Assembly (NCBI GenBank): GCA_964654135.1
Contig: CAZZHV010000001.1
Location: 1-64,000, forward strand
From: CAMLQK01 sp964654135
Lineage (GTDB): Bacteria; Patescibacteriota; Saccharimonadia; Saccharimonadales; UBA4665
Direction of reading: 5' to 3'
Length of the DNA: 64,000 bases
Every line of letters begins with the position of its first letter. Position 1 is the first letter of the stretch. The notes below the pieces were generated by a model. It worked only from the letters and a program-made list of their open reading frames with translations. It made no database searches and had not been told where the DNA came from. Made by a program: the position numbers and the translations under genes. Of the stretch, positions 35,701 through 44,275 are shown in pieces.

Positions 35701-37104
35701 AATGGCGGCCCAGGTGGCGTGGGGTCCTGGTCAACCTCGGCGAACGTCTTTAGTTCTGGCGGTAGGTTTAACCACGGAACGGTCGTATATAACGGATTTA
35801 TATACGTCGTTGGCGGCTGGGACGGCAGTACGTATCTTACGACGACAGCACAAGGCGCTGTGAGTTATGCCCAGATTGGCGCTAATGGTGCAATCGGTAC
35901 CTGGACCGCCGCCCCCGCCGCTACAAACCTCACGACGGCTCGTCAGGATTTCGGTATCGCAGTATATAACGGCTATATTTATATAACCGGCGGAGACAAC
36001 GGTACCATTGACCTGAGAACAGTACAGTTTACTCCCATAAATGCTAATGGTTCTCTTACAAGCGGTTGGACTACGGTTGCGGCAGGATCTTTGCCTGACA
36101 CTGATGGATATTATGGAGTAAGAACTGTTATATATAACGGCTACCTTTATGTTGTGGGCGGTGCAAGTACAACTTATAAGAACAAAGTCTACTACACAGC
36201 ACTTAATGCCAACGGCAATACTGCTGGTTCGTGGAGTACGGCTACGAACTTTACTGATGGACGATACGAGCATGGCGTTGCGGCTTATAACGGCTACCTT
36301 TATATTATGGGCGGAACGGATGACTCTACGTTGATGGCTGATGTACAGTACGCTCCTATCAACGCCAATGGCTCACTCGGAGCATTCAAATATACCGCCT
36401 CTCTTACGAACCCGCGTAAAGATTTTTCGGTTACATTCCAGAACGGCTACCTCTATGTTGTGGGCGGCTACGACAGTATGCGCGGTAATACCCTGATTGA
36501 TGTGCAGATGAGTGCTATTAACTCTGATGGATCACTAGCCGGTTGGACCACCAGCACGCCAATTGGAACGCAGGCAAACTTTAACACAGAGGGCCGCTAT
36601 GGAGCAGGTGCCGTAATTAGTAATGGCTACATGTACATAACCGGTGGGGGTAATGACAATACTAACTTTGATAATACTCGCATAGCTCAGGTGAATACTA
36701 TGGCTCGGACCAGTACATATTCGCAGCTTATAGATCTAGGGGCTGCCGTTGCTCTGCCAACGAGCATCACCTACAACGGTACAGCAACAATAACAGGCTC
36801 AACTACAGTAACGTATCAGACGGCCGGCTCCGATGGAGCATTTGGATCGCTAGCTACGGCGGGTAATATAACACCGCCGAGCTGTGCTCTGTCTACGACC
36901 AATATTCGATATATCTGGGTTAATGTCTCCCTAGACGACTCCTTGGCCGCGGCATTTAGTGAAACGACCACAAACAATGCCGCAAATGTGACGGATATCA
37001 CATTTAACTACAATTACGGAAGAGCACCGACGAACTTACGCATGCATGGTGGCAAGTACTTTGCCGGCAATACGCAAACACCACTCGATACCTGTGGGCT
37101 ATAG
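32707..37104 (+). CDS. Giant secreted Kelch-repeat protein 3
   Basis: About 1465 residues. A hydrophobic segment at about residues 48-70 ends AIAA and fits a long signal peptide or anchor. Residues about 75-330 form a mixed N-terminal domain. From about 345 to 1345 I count 18 Kelch-like repeats with the pattern YNGYLYVMGG followed by NSDGSLGSW, equal to three six-bladed propellers. The last 110 residues are a separate domain with two cysteines near the end (C in PPSCAL and DTCGL). The ATG at 32707 is chosen over a GTG at 32701. TGCTAAAAT (32677-32682 core) is the likely -10. Kelch propellers usually bind proteins or sugars, so host attachment is plausible. Confidence 0.75.
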   Translation: MIQTSKHTSEKLRRKIYSLQQLRLIRRVSALVSRGAVWTHRHRIATGVMAFTIVTTSIILPVVQGAIAANRYYLNHDKQALLDGVNKKLEDKLDFDAEKQVYQFNQAGNTQANNKNPLQQLKKSAVGDSGAKLYSVDIPRDLSKGITYYDNQQDLQFTMTPEFGSFEGEKQNGRLVYPLKDVAGQAVYTIKNNGLKEDIILDKAPEGGQLSMRFKLNLPKTLEARIIPHSQEVGIYSADPTLFGDISYGSDADRQSVMRARENSPKNYLVFAIPAPIIKQTNKDASEVGAAYQVDGDTLTLNASNLQYGNYPLTIDPSVVITSASNFTDGNNEGNIDISPDQINRGGLTGGTIGSWTTNGAGFTTARYFHGQAVYNGYVYVGGGLGASALSDIQYAQINSDGTLGTWNSTASIPGANAARYGEGMVAYNGRMYIMGGYTGSTYLDDVLYTDINSDGTLSSSWQTSSVVLPTTRYTFGLVAYENRFYLTGGSNAAVKNDAYYATINADGSIGSWTSTSIVSGSRFKHSMVQYNGYLYVAGGNNGATYYNDVQYAKVNSDGSLGSWTATTSFTTGRYSMGLVANNGYMYLTGGNANSVLQSDTQYAKINANGTVGTWGTLSSLSGTNATRYGNSMFAYNGFLYSLGGNHATPLLTEVQYTQIDSPGSTGQWATSSPTITALPAARLYAAVVAYNGTVYVMGGQSGSGTGTAVNTIYRASIGNDGSIGAWTANATTLPVSRTGLAAVAYNNRMYIMGGSDGAASPTYFNTTYYADISFSNGSTGAWTASTNFGTGNTRAFLGAVAYGVNSTVSASGYLYAIGGSNGTAAANHYATVYKSTLSQTGVPGAWAAATSISGANAARDAFGVTIYGDKIYIAGGNTGSAQLSDVKYATITTSTGAISAWTTSANAFTSVRDKLSLAASNGYLYIMGGINSATYKNDVQYARILSSGDISTFTTARYSFTTARAGLVGFAYNGFLYIGAGYAGGTPFTDMQAAPINNGGPGGVGSWSTSANVFSSGGRFNHGTVVYNGFIYVVGGWDGSTYLTTTAQGAVSYAQIGANGAIGTWTAAPAATNLTTARQDFGIAVYNGYIYITGGDNGTIDLRTVQFTPINANGSLTSGWTTVAAGSLPDTDGYYGVRTVIYNGYLYVVGGASTTYKNKVYYTALNANGNTAGSWSTATNFTDGRYEHGVAAYNGYLYIMGGTDDSTLMADVQYAPINANGSLGAFKYTASLTNPRKDFSVTFQNGYLYVVGGYDSMRGNTLIDVQMSAINSDGSLAGWTTSTPIGTQANFNTEGRYGAGAVISNGYMYITGGGNDNTNFDNTRIAQVNTMARTSTYSQLIDLGAAVALPTSITYNGTATITGSTTVTYQTAGSDGAFGSLATAGNITPPSCALSTTNIRYIWVNVSLDDSLAAAFSETTTNNAANVTDITFNYNYGRAPTNLRMHGGKYFAGNTQTPLDTCGL

Positions 37105-37168
37105 CACAGTATTTAACCTCTAGCGATAAGTGGTAGTCGATGGTATACTTCATTTTGAAGAGGGACAT

Positions 37169-37930
37169 ATGAAACAAACAATTATTGCAGTTACCAACCA
37201 GAAGGGTGGGGTCGGCAAAACTACGACCGCTGTTAACTTGGCGGCGCAACTTGCCTCTGAACAAGTTCCTGTATTGCTTGTGGATCTCGATCCACAAGGT
37301 AATGCAACGAGTGGCCTGGGTCTGAACAAAGACGTGAGCCCGACAACGTACGACCTATTACTGGGCCGTGCATCTATGGACCAAGTTATTCTCGCTACTA
37401 ATCGCGAAGGCCTTTATATACTTCCCGCTAACAGCAACCTTGCCGCAGCTGAGGTTGAGCTAGTTGATATCGAGCAGCGCGAAGTTCGTTTACGCAACGC
37501 ACTGCAAGAAACCGATTTTGCATATATTATTATCGACTGCCCACCGGCGCTTGGTCTTTTGACCATTAATGCTTTGACGGCAGCTCAGTCGCTGCTAATC
37601 CCAGTTCAGGCTGAGTATTACGCACTCGAAGGTCTTGGCCAGTTACTGCAAACCGTACAACGCGTTAAACAAACTATCAATCCTTCGCTCGATTTACTTG
37701 GTGTATTGCTCACAATGTACGATAAGCGTACAAGTTTGTCCGAACAGGTTATGGATGAGCTCACTAATCACTTCGGTGACAAAATCTTCAAGACAGTTAT
37801 CCCACGTAATATTCGTTTAGCTGAAGCACCAAGCTTTGGTAAAACAATCAACGAACATGATCGATGGTCAAAGGGCGCTCGCGCATACAAGCAGCTAGCC
37901 AAGGAGGTATCTAAGCGTGTCAACGGCTAA
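37169..37930 (+). CDS. parA: Chromosome partitioning ATPase ParA (Soj)
   Basis: A 253-residue Walker-type ATPase. The deviant Walker A KGGVGKTTT (residues about 12-20), DLDPQGN and IIDCPPALG are all present. It drives segregation of origin regions bound by ParB. The ATG at 37169 follows GAAGAGGGA; the open frame's earlier GTG would add unrelated residues. A TATACT at about 37144 is a likely -10. It overlaps parB by 14 bases. A small N-terminus without helix-turn-helix marks it as chromosomal type Ib-like/Soj. Confidence 0.95.
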   Translation: MKQTIIAVTNQKGGVGKTTTAVNLAAQLASEQVPVLLVDLDPQGNATSGLGLNKDVSPTTYDLLLGRASMDQVILATNREGLYILPANSNLAAAEVELVDIEQREVRLRNALQETDFAYIIIDCPPALGLLTINALTAAQSLLIPVQAEYYALEGLGQLLQTVQRVKQTINPSLDLLGVLLTMYDKRTSLSEQVMDELTNHFGDKIFKTVIPRNIRLAEAPSFGKTINEHDRWSKGARAYKQLAKEVSKRVNG

Positions 37931-38783
37931 AAAATCAGGACTTGGAAGAGGTTTCGACGCTCTTATTCCTCAGGATTTCGATAAGAGCTTATTGCTTGAT
38001 GACAATGAGCGTATCCAGCAGATAACGCTTGATTCATTGGTGGCTAATCCAGATCAGCCCCGTCAGCATTTTGACGAGACAGCATTAGAGCAACTAGCTG
38101 CTTCTATTAAGCAGTACGGTATTATTCAGCCGCTTGTAGTGTCGCCAAAAGGGGCGGGCAAGTATGCGATTATCGCTGGTGAACGTCGCTTTAGGGCTGC
38201 AAAGATTGCTGGCCTCGCCAAAGTGCCAGCTGTTGTTCGTACCAGCAAGGAGCTCGAGCAGCTCGAGATTGCTATCGTCGAAAACGTACAGCGCGTTGAC
38301 CTTTCGCCACTCGAGCAGGCAGTATCTATCGAGCGTTTGCACCAGCAGTTCAATATGACGTACGAATCTATCTCAGAACGTCTCGGCAAGGCGCCATCTA
38401 CAGTTAATAACATTGTACGTTTGCTGCAATTACCCGAGCAAGCTCGCACAGCACTGCATGACCGAAAGATTTCAGAAGGTCACGCCCGGGCTATTCTCGC
38501 GCTTAAAGAGGCCCCCGAGAAGCAAATAGAGCTGCTTAACCAGATCATCAAGCAGGACTGGTCTGTGCGTCAGGCAGAGCGATTCGTGAGCTCTATTAAA
38601 GAAGGTTTCAAAGATACTCCTGCCACCAAGCAGCGCATGGAGTCTGAAACCCCTGCCACCAAGCAGCTTAGTAAACGTGTCGGTGCTCCAGTACATATTC
38701 GCCGTACGGCCAAAGGCGGTAAGCTCGAAATTGGATTTAAGACCGACGAAGAACTCGAGAAGATACTCTCACAATTGCAGTAA
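37917..38783 (+). CDS. parB: Chromosome partitioning protein ParB (Spo0J)
   Basis: A 288-residue protein with the KSGLGRGFDALIP start typical of chromosomal ParB, a CTP-binding ParB/Srx domain with GERRFRAAKIAGL (GERRxRA motif), ENVQRVDLSPLEQA, and a helix-turn-helix at SERLGKAPSTVNNIVRLLQL. The GTG start has AAGGAGG 9 bases upstream, inside the end of parA. A short direct repeat, DTPATKQRMESETPATKQ, lies in the linker before the C-terminal dimerisation domain. I found no convincing parS site in the window. Confidence 0.95.
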   Translation: MSTAKKSGLGRGFDALIPQDFDKSLLLDDNERIQQITLDSLVANPDQPRQHFDETALEQLAASIKQYGIIQPLVVSPKGAGKYAIIAGERRFRAAKIAGLAKVPAVVRTSKELEQLEIAIVENVQRVDLSPLEQAVSIERLHQQFNMTYESISERLGKAPSTVNNIVRLLQLPEQARTALHDRKISEGHARAILALKEAPEKQIELLNQIIKQDWSVRQAERFVSSIKEGFKDTPATKQRMESETPATKQLSKRVGAPVHIRRTAKGGKLEIGFKTDEELEKILSQLQ

Positions 38784-38800
38784 TAGGCGTTGGATACTAA

Positions 38801-38833
38801 AAAATACCAGGCTCAACACCTGGTATTTTCTTT
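38801..38833. terminator. Bidirectional terminator between parB and lepB
   Basis: AAAATACCAGG and CCTGGTATTTT pair around CTCAACA; T-runs are available on both strands, serving convergent parB and lepB. Confidence 0.85.
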
Positions 38834-38847
38834 GGTCTCAAAATTGT

Positions 38848-39498
38848 CTAGAAACGCTCAGCGTTGTTGATCGGCAGTACTCGCATTACGAGCTTGCCAA
38901 CAATTTGGTCTGCTGAGATTGGTCCAAACATACGGGAATCTTGTGAGTCAGGACGGTTGTCGCCACAAACGAAGACGTTATTAGCTGGGACAACAATGTC
39001 AGTATCGATAGTAGTCTCTGGAATGTTGCCGCCATAAGGCAAGGTTTTGTCGGGTTGAAAACCCTCGGGATGCTCTTTGTTGTATACCGTCAGCACGCCG
39101 TCAGCTACGACAACACGTTCACCGGGTAAGGCCACGACGCGCTTAATGAGCTGTTTGCTGCCAGTTTGTGAGAAGCCCTCTAGTTTATCTTGGGGCTCAT
39201 TAAAGATAATGACATCACCGCGGTTGGGAATGTATGGATGGCCAGTAATGCGCGACCAGGTACGGGCCATTTTCCAAACGATTAGCCGATCGTTGTTCTG
39301 AAGTGTTGTCTCCATGCTCTGGCCGTCAACTTGATACGACTGAAATACAAACGCAGTCAAAAAGATTGCGATAATAGGGGCTAATAACAAAATGGCAACT
39401 GTAGAAAGTATAGAACGGAGGTTGTCACTGCCTTTTTGAGGTGTTTCGCTGAACGTTTGCTGTTGCTGTTCAGGTGTTGGATTATAATCGTCCTGCAT
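38848..39498 (-). CDS. lepB: Signal peptidase I
   Basis: A 216-residue membrane protease that cleaves signal peptides. One transmembrane segment (residues about 34-54, LSTVAILLLAPIIAIFLTAF) is followed by QVDGQSMETTL with the catalytic Ser and KRVVALPGERV with the general-base Lys; CGDNRPDSQDSR is the third family box. The N-terminal 30 residues are Gln-rich. The ATG at 39498 is chosen because TATAGT lies 9 bases upstream; an upstream in-frame start overlaps that box. It would process the giant surface proteins encoded nearby. Confidence 0.93.
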   Translation of the reverse strand: MQDDYNPTPEQQQQTFSETPQKGSDNLRSILSTVAILLLAPIIAIFLTAFVFQSYQVDGQSMETTLQNNDRLIVWKMARTWSRITGHPYIPNRGDVIIFNEPQDKLEGFSQTGSKQLIKRVVALPGERVVVADGVLTVYNKEHPEGFQPDKTLPYGGNIPETTIDTDIVVPANNVFVCGDNRPDSQDSRMFGPISADQIVGKLVMRVLPINNAERF

Positions 39499-39592
39499 CA
39501 GGCATAAACTATAGCGCATTTTGCATAATATTGCATCTTTTTCAACATTTACGTAAGCGGAATCAACACGTATACTAAATCAGTAAGTGGTT

Positions 39593-41275
39593 ATGGACAA
39601 AAACGAAGATTCATTGCGTCGGGAGAGGCAAAAGGCAATTGATGGCATTCTCCATGGTGGTACGTCTAGGCGTCCTCTTCAAGGTGGGCCACGCCCTTTG
39701 CCCCGTCAGCGCTTTCGTGGAAGCGCACAAGCTACGCCCAGCCAGGCGCCTATTCCAGGTCCGCAAAGTCCGACCCCTAATATAGCGCCTCCGCGTCCTA
39801 CAGTACAGGACCCATTAAGCGATCTCTCAGGCATGGACGTCATGATTGACGCTGTGAATCCAAAACCTAAATCTAAACGCAATGCTAAGCGACAACGCTT
39901 CGAATTTTTTAAGCACCCCATTAAGACAATTAAGTCGTGGAGTTGGAAAAAGCGCATTCTGTGGCTTTGTATTACGCTGGCCATCATTGCTGCCCTATGT
40001 CTCGGCTATTTATCTTTTAAGGGCTATTTTAGTGCAAAGAAGGTATTTAAGGGCGGCGGATCCTCGGTGGCAATTCAGGAAAAAGTTGATCCTGACATGC
40101 TTAAGGGTGAGGGCAGCGGCCGCATTAACATTCTGCTACTTGGTGTCGGTGGACAGGGGCACGAGGCCCCAGACCTAACCGATACTATTTTAATCATGAG
40201 TATCGATCCCGTTAATCACAAGACAGCACTGTTGAGTATCCCTCGCGACCTCTGGGTACAAGTGCCAAGTCACGGCAGTATGAAGATTAACGCCGCATAT
40301 GAGACTGGTAAATATGACTACTTAAAAAAGCAAGACTCCAGCAATGCCAGCACTGCTGGAGTCGAGGCAGGTTTTACGACCGCCGACAAAGCCGTCGAAG
40401 ACGTAACGGGCATCCCAATTCATTACCATATGCTCGTTAACTTCCAAGCGTTTAAGCAGGCAATTGATACTGTCGGGGGTATCTCGGTAGATGTCCCTGA
40501 GACATTAATCGACTCAACCTTTACTCGAGAGAATGGCGGCAGTGCTGTTATTGCCCAGAAGGGTACCCAGACCTTTAACGGCACCAAAGCATTAATGTAT
40601 GTCCGTTCACGCCACACAAGCTCAGACTTTGCTCGCTCACAGCGTCAGCGGGCAGTCATTATTGCGCTTCAACAGAAGATATTCACTTTGGGTGTCATGA
40701 GTAACCCATCAAAGATTAGTAGCTTAATGGACGCTTTTGGCAACAATGTTGTAACAGACCTAAGCCTTAGCAACGTGAGTCGCCTCTATGCAATCACCAA
40801 GAAGATATCAAGCGACCAGATCCAATCTGTTGGCTTAACTGATGAGGGCCATGTGCTAGTTACGACGGGTATGATTAGTGGGCAATCAGTAGTGTATCCA
40901 CTAGCGGGCTTAAACGATTACAGTCAAATTCAGAGCTATGTACGAAACACGCTCAAGGATGGCTATCTAGCCAAGGAAGATGCCAAAGTGCTGGTACTTA
41001 ACGGGACGGATGTGGCCGGTACGGCAACGACAGCTAGTGACGTACTCAAGTCATATGGCTATAATGTTGTTGGTGCTGGTGATGCGCCAACCAAGACGTA
41101 CACAAAGACTACAATCGTTGATCTAACCAAGGGCAAAAAGCCTTATACGGCACACTACTTAAAGGACAGATACAACGTGAGCAAGACTGTTACGAAACTA
41201 CCAGATAGCACTATCAACACACAAAACGCTGATTTTGTGATAATCTTAGGTGAAGATGAGACCACTAATAGCTAA
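39593..41275 (+). CDS. LytR-CpsA-Psr (LCP) family protein
   Basis: About 560 residues. A Pro/Arg-rich cytoplasmic N-terminus (about 120 residues) is followed by a transmembrane segment (ILWLCITLAIIAALCLGYLS) and the LCP domain: RINILLLGVGG, DTILIMSIDP, SIPRDLWV with the conserved Arg, KINAAYE, then MYVRSRHTSSDFARSQRQ. A C-terminal LytR_C domain starts KVLVLNGTDVAG. LCP enzymes transfer glycopolymers from lipid carriers to the cell wall. The start at 39593 follows a GTG two codons earlier; a TATACT lies about 16 bases upstream. The next gene overlaps its end. Confidence 0.9.
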   Translation: MDKNEDSLRRERQKAIDGILHGGTSRRPLQGGPRPLPRQRFRGSAQATPSQAPIPGPQSPTPNIAPPRPTVQDPLSDLSGMDVMIDAVNPKPKSKRNAKRQRFEFFKHPIKTIKSWSWKKRILWLCITLAIIAALCLGYLSFKGYFSAKKVFKGGGSSVAIQEKVDPDMLKGEGSGRINILLLGVGGQGHEAPDLTDTILIMSIDPVNHKTALLSIPRDLWVQVPSHGSMKINAAYETGKYDYLKKQDSSNASTAGVEAGFTTADKAVEDVTGIPIHYHMLVNFQAFKQAIDTVGGISVDVPETLIDSTFTRENGGSAVIAQKGTQTFNGTKALMYVRSRHTSSDFARSQRQRAVIIALQQKIFTLGVMSNPSKISSLMDAFGNNVVTDLSLSNVSRLYAITKKISSDQIQSVGLTDEGHVLVTTGMISGQSVVYPLAGLNDYSQIQSYVRNTLKDGYLAKEDAKVLVLNGTDVAGTATTASDVLKSYGYNVVGAGDAPTKTYTKTTIVDLTKGKKPYTAHYLKDRYNVSKTVTKLPDSTINTQNADFVIILGEDETTNS

Positions 41276-42026
41276 AATCAAACCAGCTAGCGGCTTTTCA
41301 CGCATTGCGCATATTTCTTTGAATGCATTGCTTCCGCTTATCGTATTTATTCTTGTTCGTATTGATTTCGTTCAGCTAGCTTTAATTATTATCCTGTTAA
41401 GTAAATGGCGTATGCTAGCGGTTCGCCCGCGTTTTTGGCCAGCTAACATACGAGCTAATGCCGTAGATATTATGGTGAGCGTTTCGCTCCTCCTGTTTAT
41501 GGCAAACAGCTCGAGTCAGACTTGGCAATTGGTGTGGGCGATATCGTACAGCGTATGGCTGATTGTGATTAAGCCGGCATCATCACAGCTGATGATGTCT
41601 GCACAGGCTATGATAGGGCTTCTATGCGGTCTTATGGCACTTTCAACAGGCTGGGTAACCGCACCATTGTACGGTTTGGTTATCGCAACTGGAATTATCT
41701 GTTATGTTGCGGCGCATCACTTCTTTGATAGTTATGATGAACCGTATGCGCGACTACTGTCGTATATGTGGGGATATTTCGGTGCTGCCTTAATGTTTGT
41801 TTTGGGCCACGGACTTATCTTTTACCCCAACAAAGCCACTGGTTTTATCTCACAGCCAACAATATTACTACTAACATTGGGCTATGGTTTAGCAGTTTTG
41901 TACTACTGCGACCACGCTAACAAGCTCACGAAATTTGTCAAAATGCAGACGCTTTTCGTTATGCTTGCAGTGGTGCTCATAATGACAATCTCGCTTGTTG
42001 TACGTTTGCAGAATCTGATCGTATAA
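41256..42026 (+). CDS. Polytopic membrane protein of unknown function
   Basis: A 256-residue protein with about seven or eight hydrophobic segments (for example LNALLPLIVFILVRI, MVSVSLLLFMA, MIGLLCGLMAL, GLVIATGIICYVAA, LLTLGYGLAVLYY, LFVMLAVVLIMTISLVV). No catalytic motif is recognisable; a short His/Asp/Tyr cluster (AAHHFFDSYDEPYARLL) lies between segments. It overlaps the LCP gene by 20 bases and precedes htrA, so a role at the envelope is likely. I do not recognise a family. Confidence 0.6.
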   Translation: MRPLIAKIKPASGFSRIAHISLNALLPLIVFILVRIDFVQLALIIILLSKWRMLAVRPRFWPANIRANAVDIMVSVSLLLFMANSSSQTWQLVWAISYSVWLIVIKPASSQLMMSAQAMIGLLCGLMALSTGWVTAPLYGLVIATGIICYVAAHHFFDSYDEPYARLLSYMWGYFGAALMFVLGHGLIFYPNKATGFISQPTILLLTLGYGLAVLYYCDHANKLTKFVKMQTLFVMLAVVLIMTISLVVRLQNLIV

Positions 42027-42053
42027 CAGCGCAGACTTAGCCGAGGGAGGGGT

Positions 42054-43394
42054 ATGGAAGCTTCAGAAAAACCTGAAAAAACCGAAAACACAGAGACAAC
42101 ATCATCCGACGATGCGTCGGCACAAAAGCCGATAACGTTTACTCCGGGTGAAAGCGCGCGCAAACCATTTATGCCTCAAAAGCCGGAGCCAAAGCCACAG
42201 CCAAAGATGGACGAGGGCCAACCGCACCACATACCACCTCGTAAGGTAAAGATATTGGCGCTTGCAATGCTCTTTATCTTGAGCATCTCTTCGGGTTTTG
42301 GCGGCGCATGGCTCTTTACGCACAACGACGATGCTACCGATAGCAATACTCAGAAAATTGAGCTCAAGACTCAGGGGCAGCTTATAAGTAGCATTGCTCA
42401 GAATGTTGGGCAGAGTGTAGTTTCGGTTGAAGTAACCTCAACATCTAATGTTAACGGCGATAACTTTTTTGGCTTTGGTCAACAGGGAACGACACAGCAG
42501 AGCGCCGGCACAGGTATTATTTTGACATCTGACGGGCTTATCGTTACAAACCGCCACGTAGTGCCTTCTGGTACTCAGAAAGTTAGCGTGACACTCTCGG
42601 ATGGCACCACCTATGATGATGTCAAAGTTGTCGGACGTACTAGCAGTTCTGACAGCCTCGATATAGCCTTTTTGCAGGTCCAAGACACCAAAGGCAAGAA
42701 GCTACCAGCAGCGCAGATTGGTGATTCGAGTAAAGTAAAAGTCGGCGACTCAGTGGTGGCTATCGGCAACGCTCTCGGACAATTCCAGAACACTGTAACC
42801 TCTGGTATTATTTCGGGCCATGGCCGCAGTGTCGAAGCAAGCGACGGTAGTGGCTCGGGTAGTGAAAACCTCGAGGATCTTTTTCAGACAGACGCAGCAA
42901 TCAACGAGGGTAACTCTGGTGGACCACTCGTTAACCTAGAGGGCCAGGTTATCGGTATTAACACCGCAGTTGCAACAGATTCGCAGAATATTGGTTTCGC
43001 AATCCCTATCAACGATGTCACGGGTCTCATTAACAGTGTTAAGGAAACCGGCAAACTCCAGCGCCCTTACCTTGGTGTCGTATATGTCTCGCTAACAGAC
43101 GATATATCTAAGCAATACGACCTTAGCGCCACTCGCGGTGCATATATTCCACCGTCAAATGTTCTCGGCGAAGATACAGTTGTCGATGGCAGCCCAGCAG
43201 CCAAAGCTGGTATCAAAGAAGGTGACATTATTACCAAAATTGGTAGCACGACTGTAGATCAGAACACGAGCCTTACAAGTGTACTTGGCAAACACAGTGT
43301 TGGTGACGAAGTGACACTCACGATTAATCGCAAGGGTAAGACCATTACGATTAACGTCACGCTCGGCACTGCGCCGTCTGACAGCAGTAGCTAA
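42054..43394 (+). CDS. HtrA/DegP-type membrane-anchored serine protease
   Basis: A 446-residue protein. A disordered Pro/Lys-rich N-terminus (about 65 residues) precedes one transmembrane segment (ILALAMLFILSISSGFGGAWL). The trypsin-like domain has the triad His in IVTNRHVV, Asp in DSLDIAFLQV and Ser in NEGNSGGPLV. A single PDZ domain follows (about residues 345-440, with SPAAKAGIKEGDIITKIG). HtrA proteases degrade or refold damaged envelope proteins. GAGGGAGG lies just before the ATG. It may share a transcript with the LCP and membrane genes upstream. Confidence 0.93.
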   Translation: MEASEKPEKTENTETTSSDDASAQKPITFTPGESARKPFMPQKPEPKPQPKMDEGQPHHIPPRKVKILALAMLFILSISSGFGGAWLFTHNDDATDSNTQKIELKTQGQLISSIAQNVGQSVVSVEVTSTSNVNGDNFFGFGQQGTTQQSAGTGIILTSDGLIVTNRHVVPSGTQKVSVTLSDGTTYDDVKVVGRTSSSDSLDIAFLQVQDTKGKKLPAAQIGDSSKVKVGDSVVAIGNALGQFQNTVTSGIISGHGRSVEASDGSGSGSENLEDLFQTDAAINEGNSGGPLVNLEGQVIGINTAVATDSQNIGFAIPINDVTGLINSVKETGKLQRPYLGVVYVSLTDDISKQYDLSATRGAYIPPSNVLGEDTVVDGSPAAKAGIKEGDIITKIGSTTVDQNTSLTSVLGKHSVGDEVTLTINRKGKTITINVTLGTAPSDSSS

Positions 43395-43414
43395 TATAAC
43401 AAGCTAGCGTATTC

Positions 43415-43444
43415 AAAAAACAGCCCCGCTTAGGGGCTGTTTTG
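43415..43444. terminator. Bidirectional terminator between htrA and prmC
   Basis: AAAAAACAGCCCC and GGGGCTGTTTT form the stem with a short GCTTA loop; it suits both convergent genes. Confidence 0.92.
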
Positions 43445-43466
43445 GTATAACCACTAGCCTACAGGG

Positions 43467-44273
43467 CTAAAGGCTAAAGAGTTGTATAAAGTCCTCAGTC
43501 TTTTCGAGAATGTAACCATTATTACGAGCTAGCTGTGCCATTGCGTGGTGCTGGCTTGGTAGCGACTCAGTAATGACATATTGTGGTTTGTCTGTAGTCT
43601 CGCCAAGTTGTTTCCATAATGCTCGGTAATGGTCGAGGCCGTCCGGACCAGAAAAGAGTGCAAGTGCTGGTTCGAAATGGGCTGCTTTATTAATTGGATA
43701 ACTTTCTGGCACATAGGGAAGGTTGGTCATAACGACATCGCAGGCCTCTGGCAGGGCGTTGAGTACATTTAGCGGTGCAACTGAAACATTTTGTGCACCA
43801 AGCTGTTCACTATTTTTGTGTGCCACTTCCAGGGCTAACTCGTCAATATCATAGAGCGTAACAGAGGTAGAAGGGAGCTCTAGAGCGACCGTAATACCAA
43901 TGCAACCCGATCCCGTACCGATGTCGGCAATGCGTGTATCAGGTTTAAGCGGCAACGCCTTTGCGAGATCGATAATTGCTTCGGTTTCGGGCCGTGGTAC
44001 CAGAACGTGCTCCGAAACAATAAATTCTCGACCATAAAACATGACCGTGCCACGAATATAAGCTAAGGGAATATGCTGAGCTCGCTTTGTGATGGCAGCA
44101 GCTAGCCTTTGAGCGTCATTGGCTGTCAACGTGTCTTCGGGGTGGGCAATAATGCTTGCGCGGTCTACAGAAAGCGCATCTTCAAGCAAAATCAGGCAAT
44201 CAAGACGTGCAGTTTGAATACCCGCCTGCGTAAGTTGATTCGTTGCCTCAGCAAGGAAATCACCGATAGTCAC
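43467..44273 (-). CDS. prmC: Peptide chain release factor methyltransferase
   Basis: A 268-residue SAM-dependent enzyme that methylates the GGQ glutamine of release factors. An N-terminal helical substrate domain ends near PLAYIRGTVMFYGREF; the SAM motif is IADIGTGSGCIGI. The catalytic NPPY motif reads NLPY (VVMTNLPYVPESY), a variant of the family consensus. It starts 2 bases after prfA ends, its own substrate's gene, which makes the assignment secure. Confidence 0.93.
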   Translation of the reverse strand: MTIGDFLAEATNQLTQAGIQTARLDCLILLEDALSVDRASIIAHPEDTLTANDAQRLAAAITKRAQHIPLAYIRGTVMFYGREFIVSEHVLVPRPETEAIIDLAKALPLKPDTRIADIGTGSGCIGITVALELPSTSVTLYDIDELALEVAHKNSEQLGAQNVSVAPLNVLNALPEACDVVMTNLPYVPESYPINKAAHFEPALALFSGPDGLDHYRALWKQLGETTDKPQYVITESLPSQHHAMAQLARNNGYILEKTEDFIQLFSL

Positions 44274-44275
44274 AC

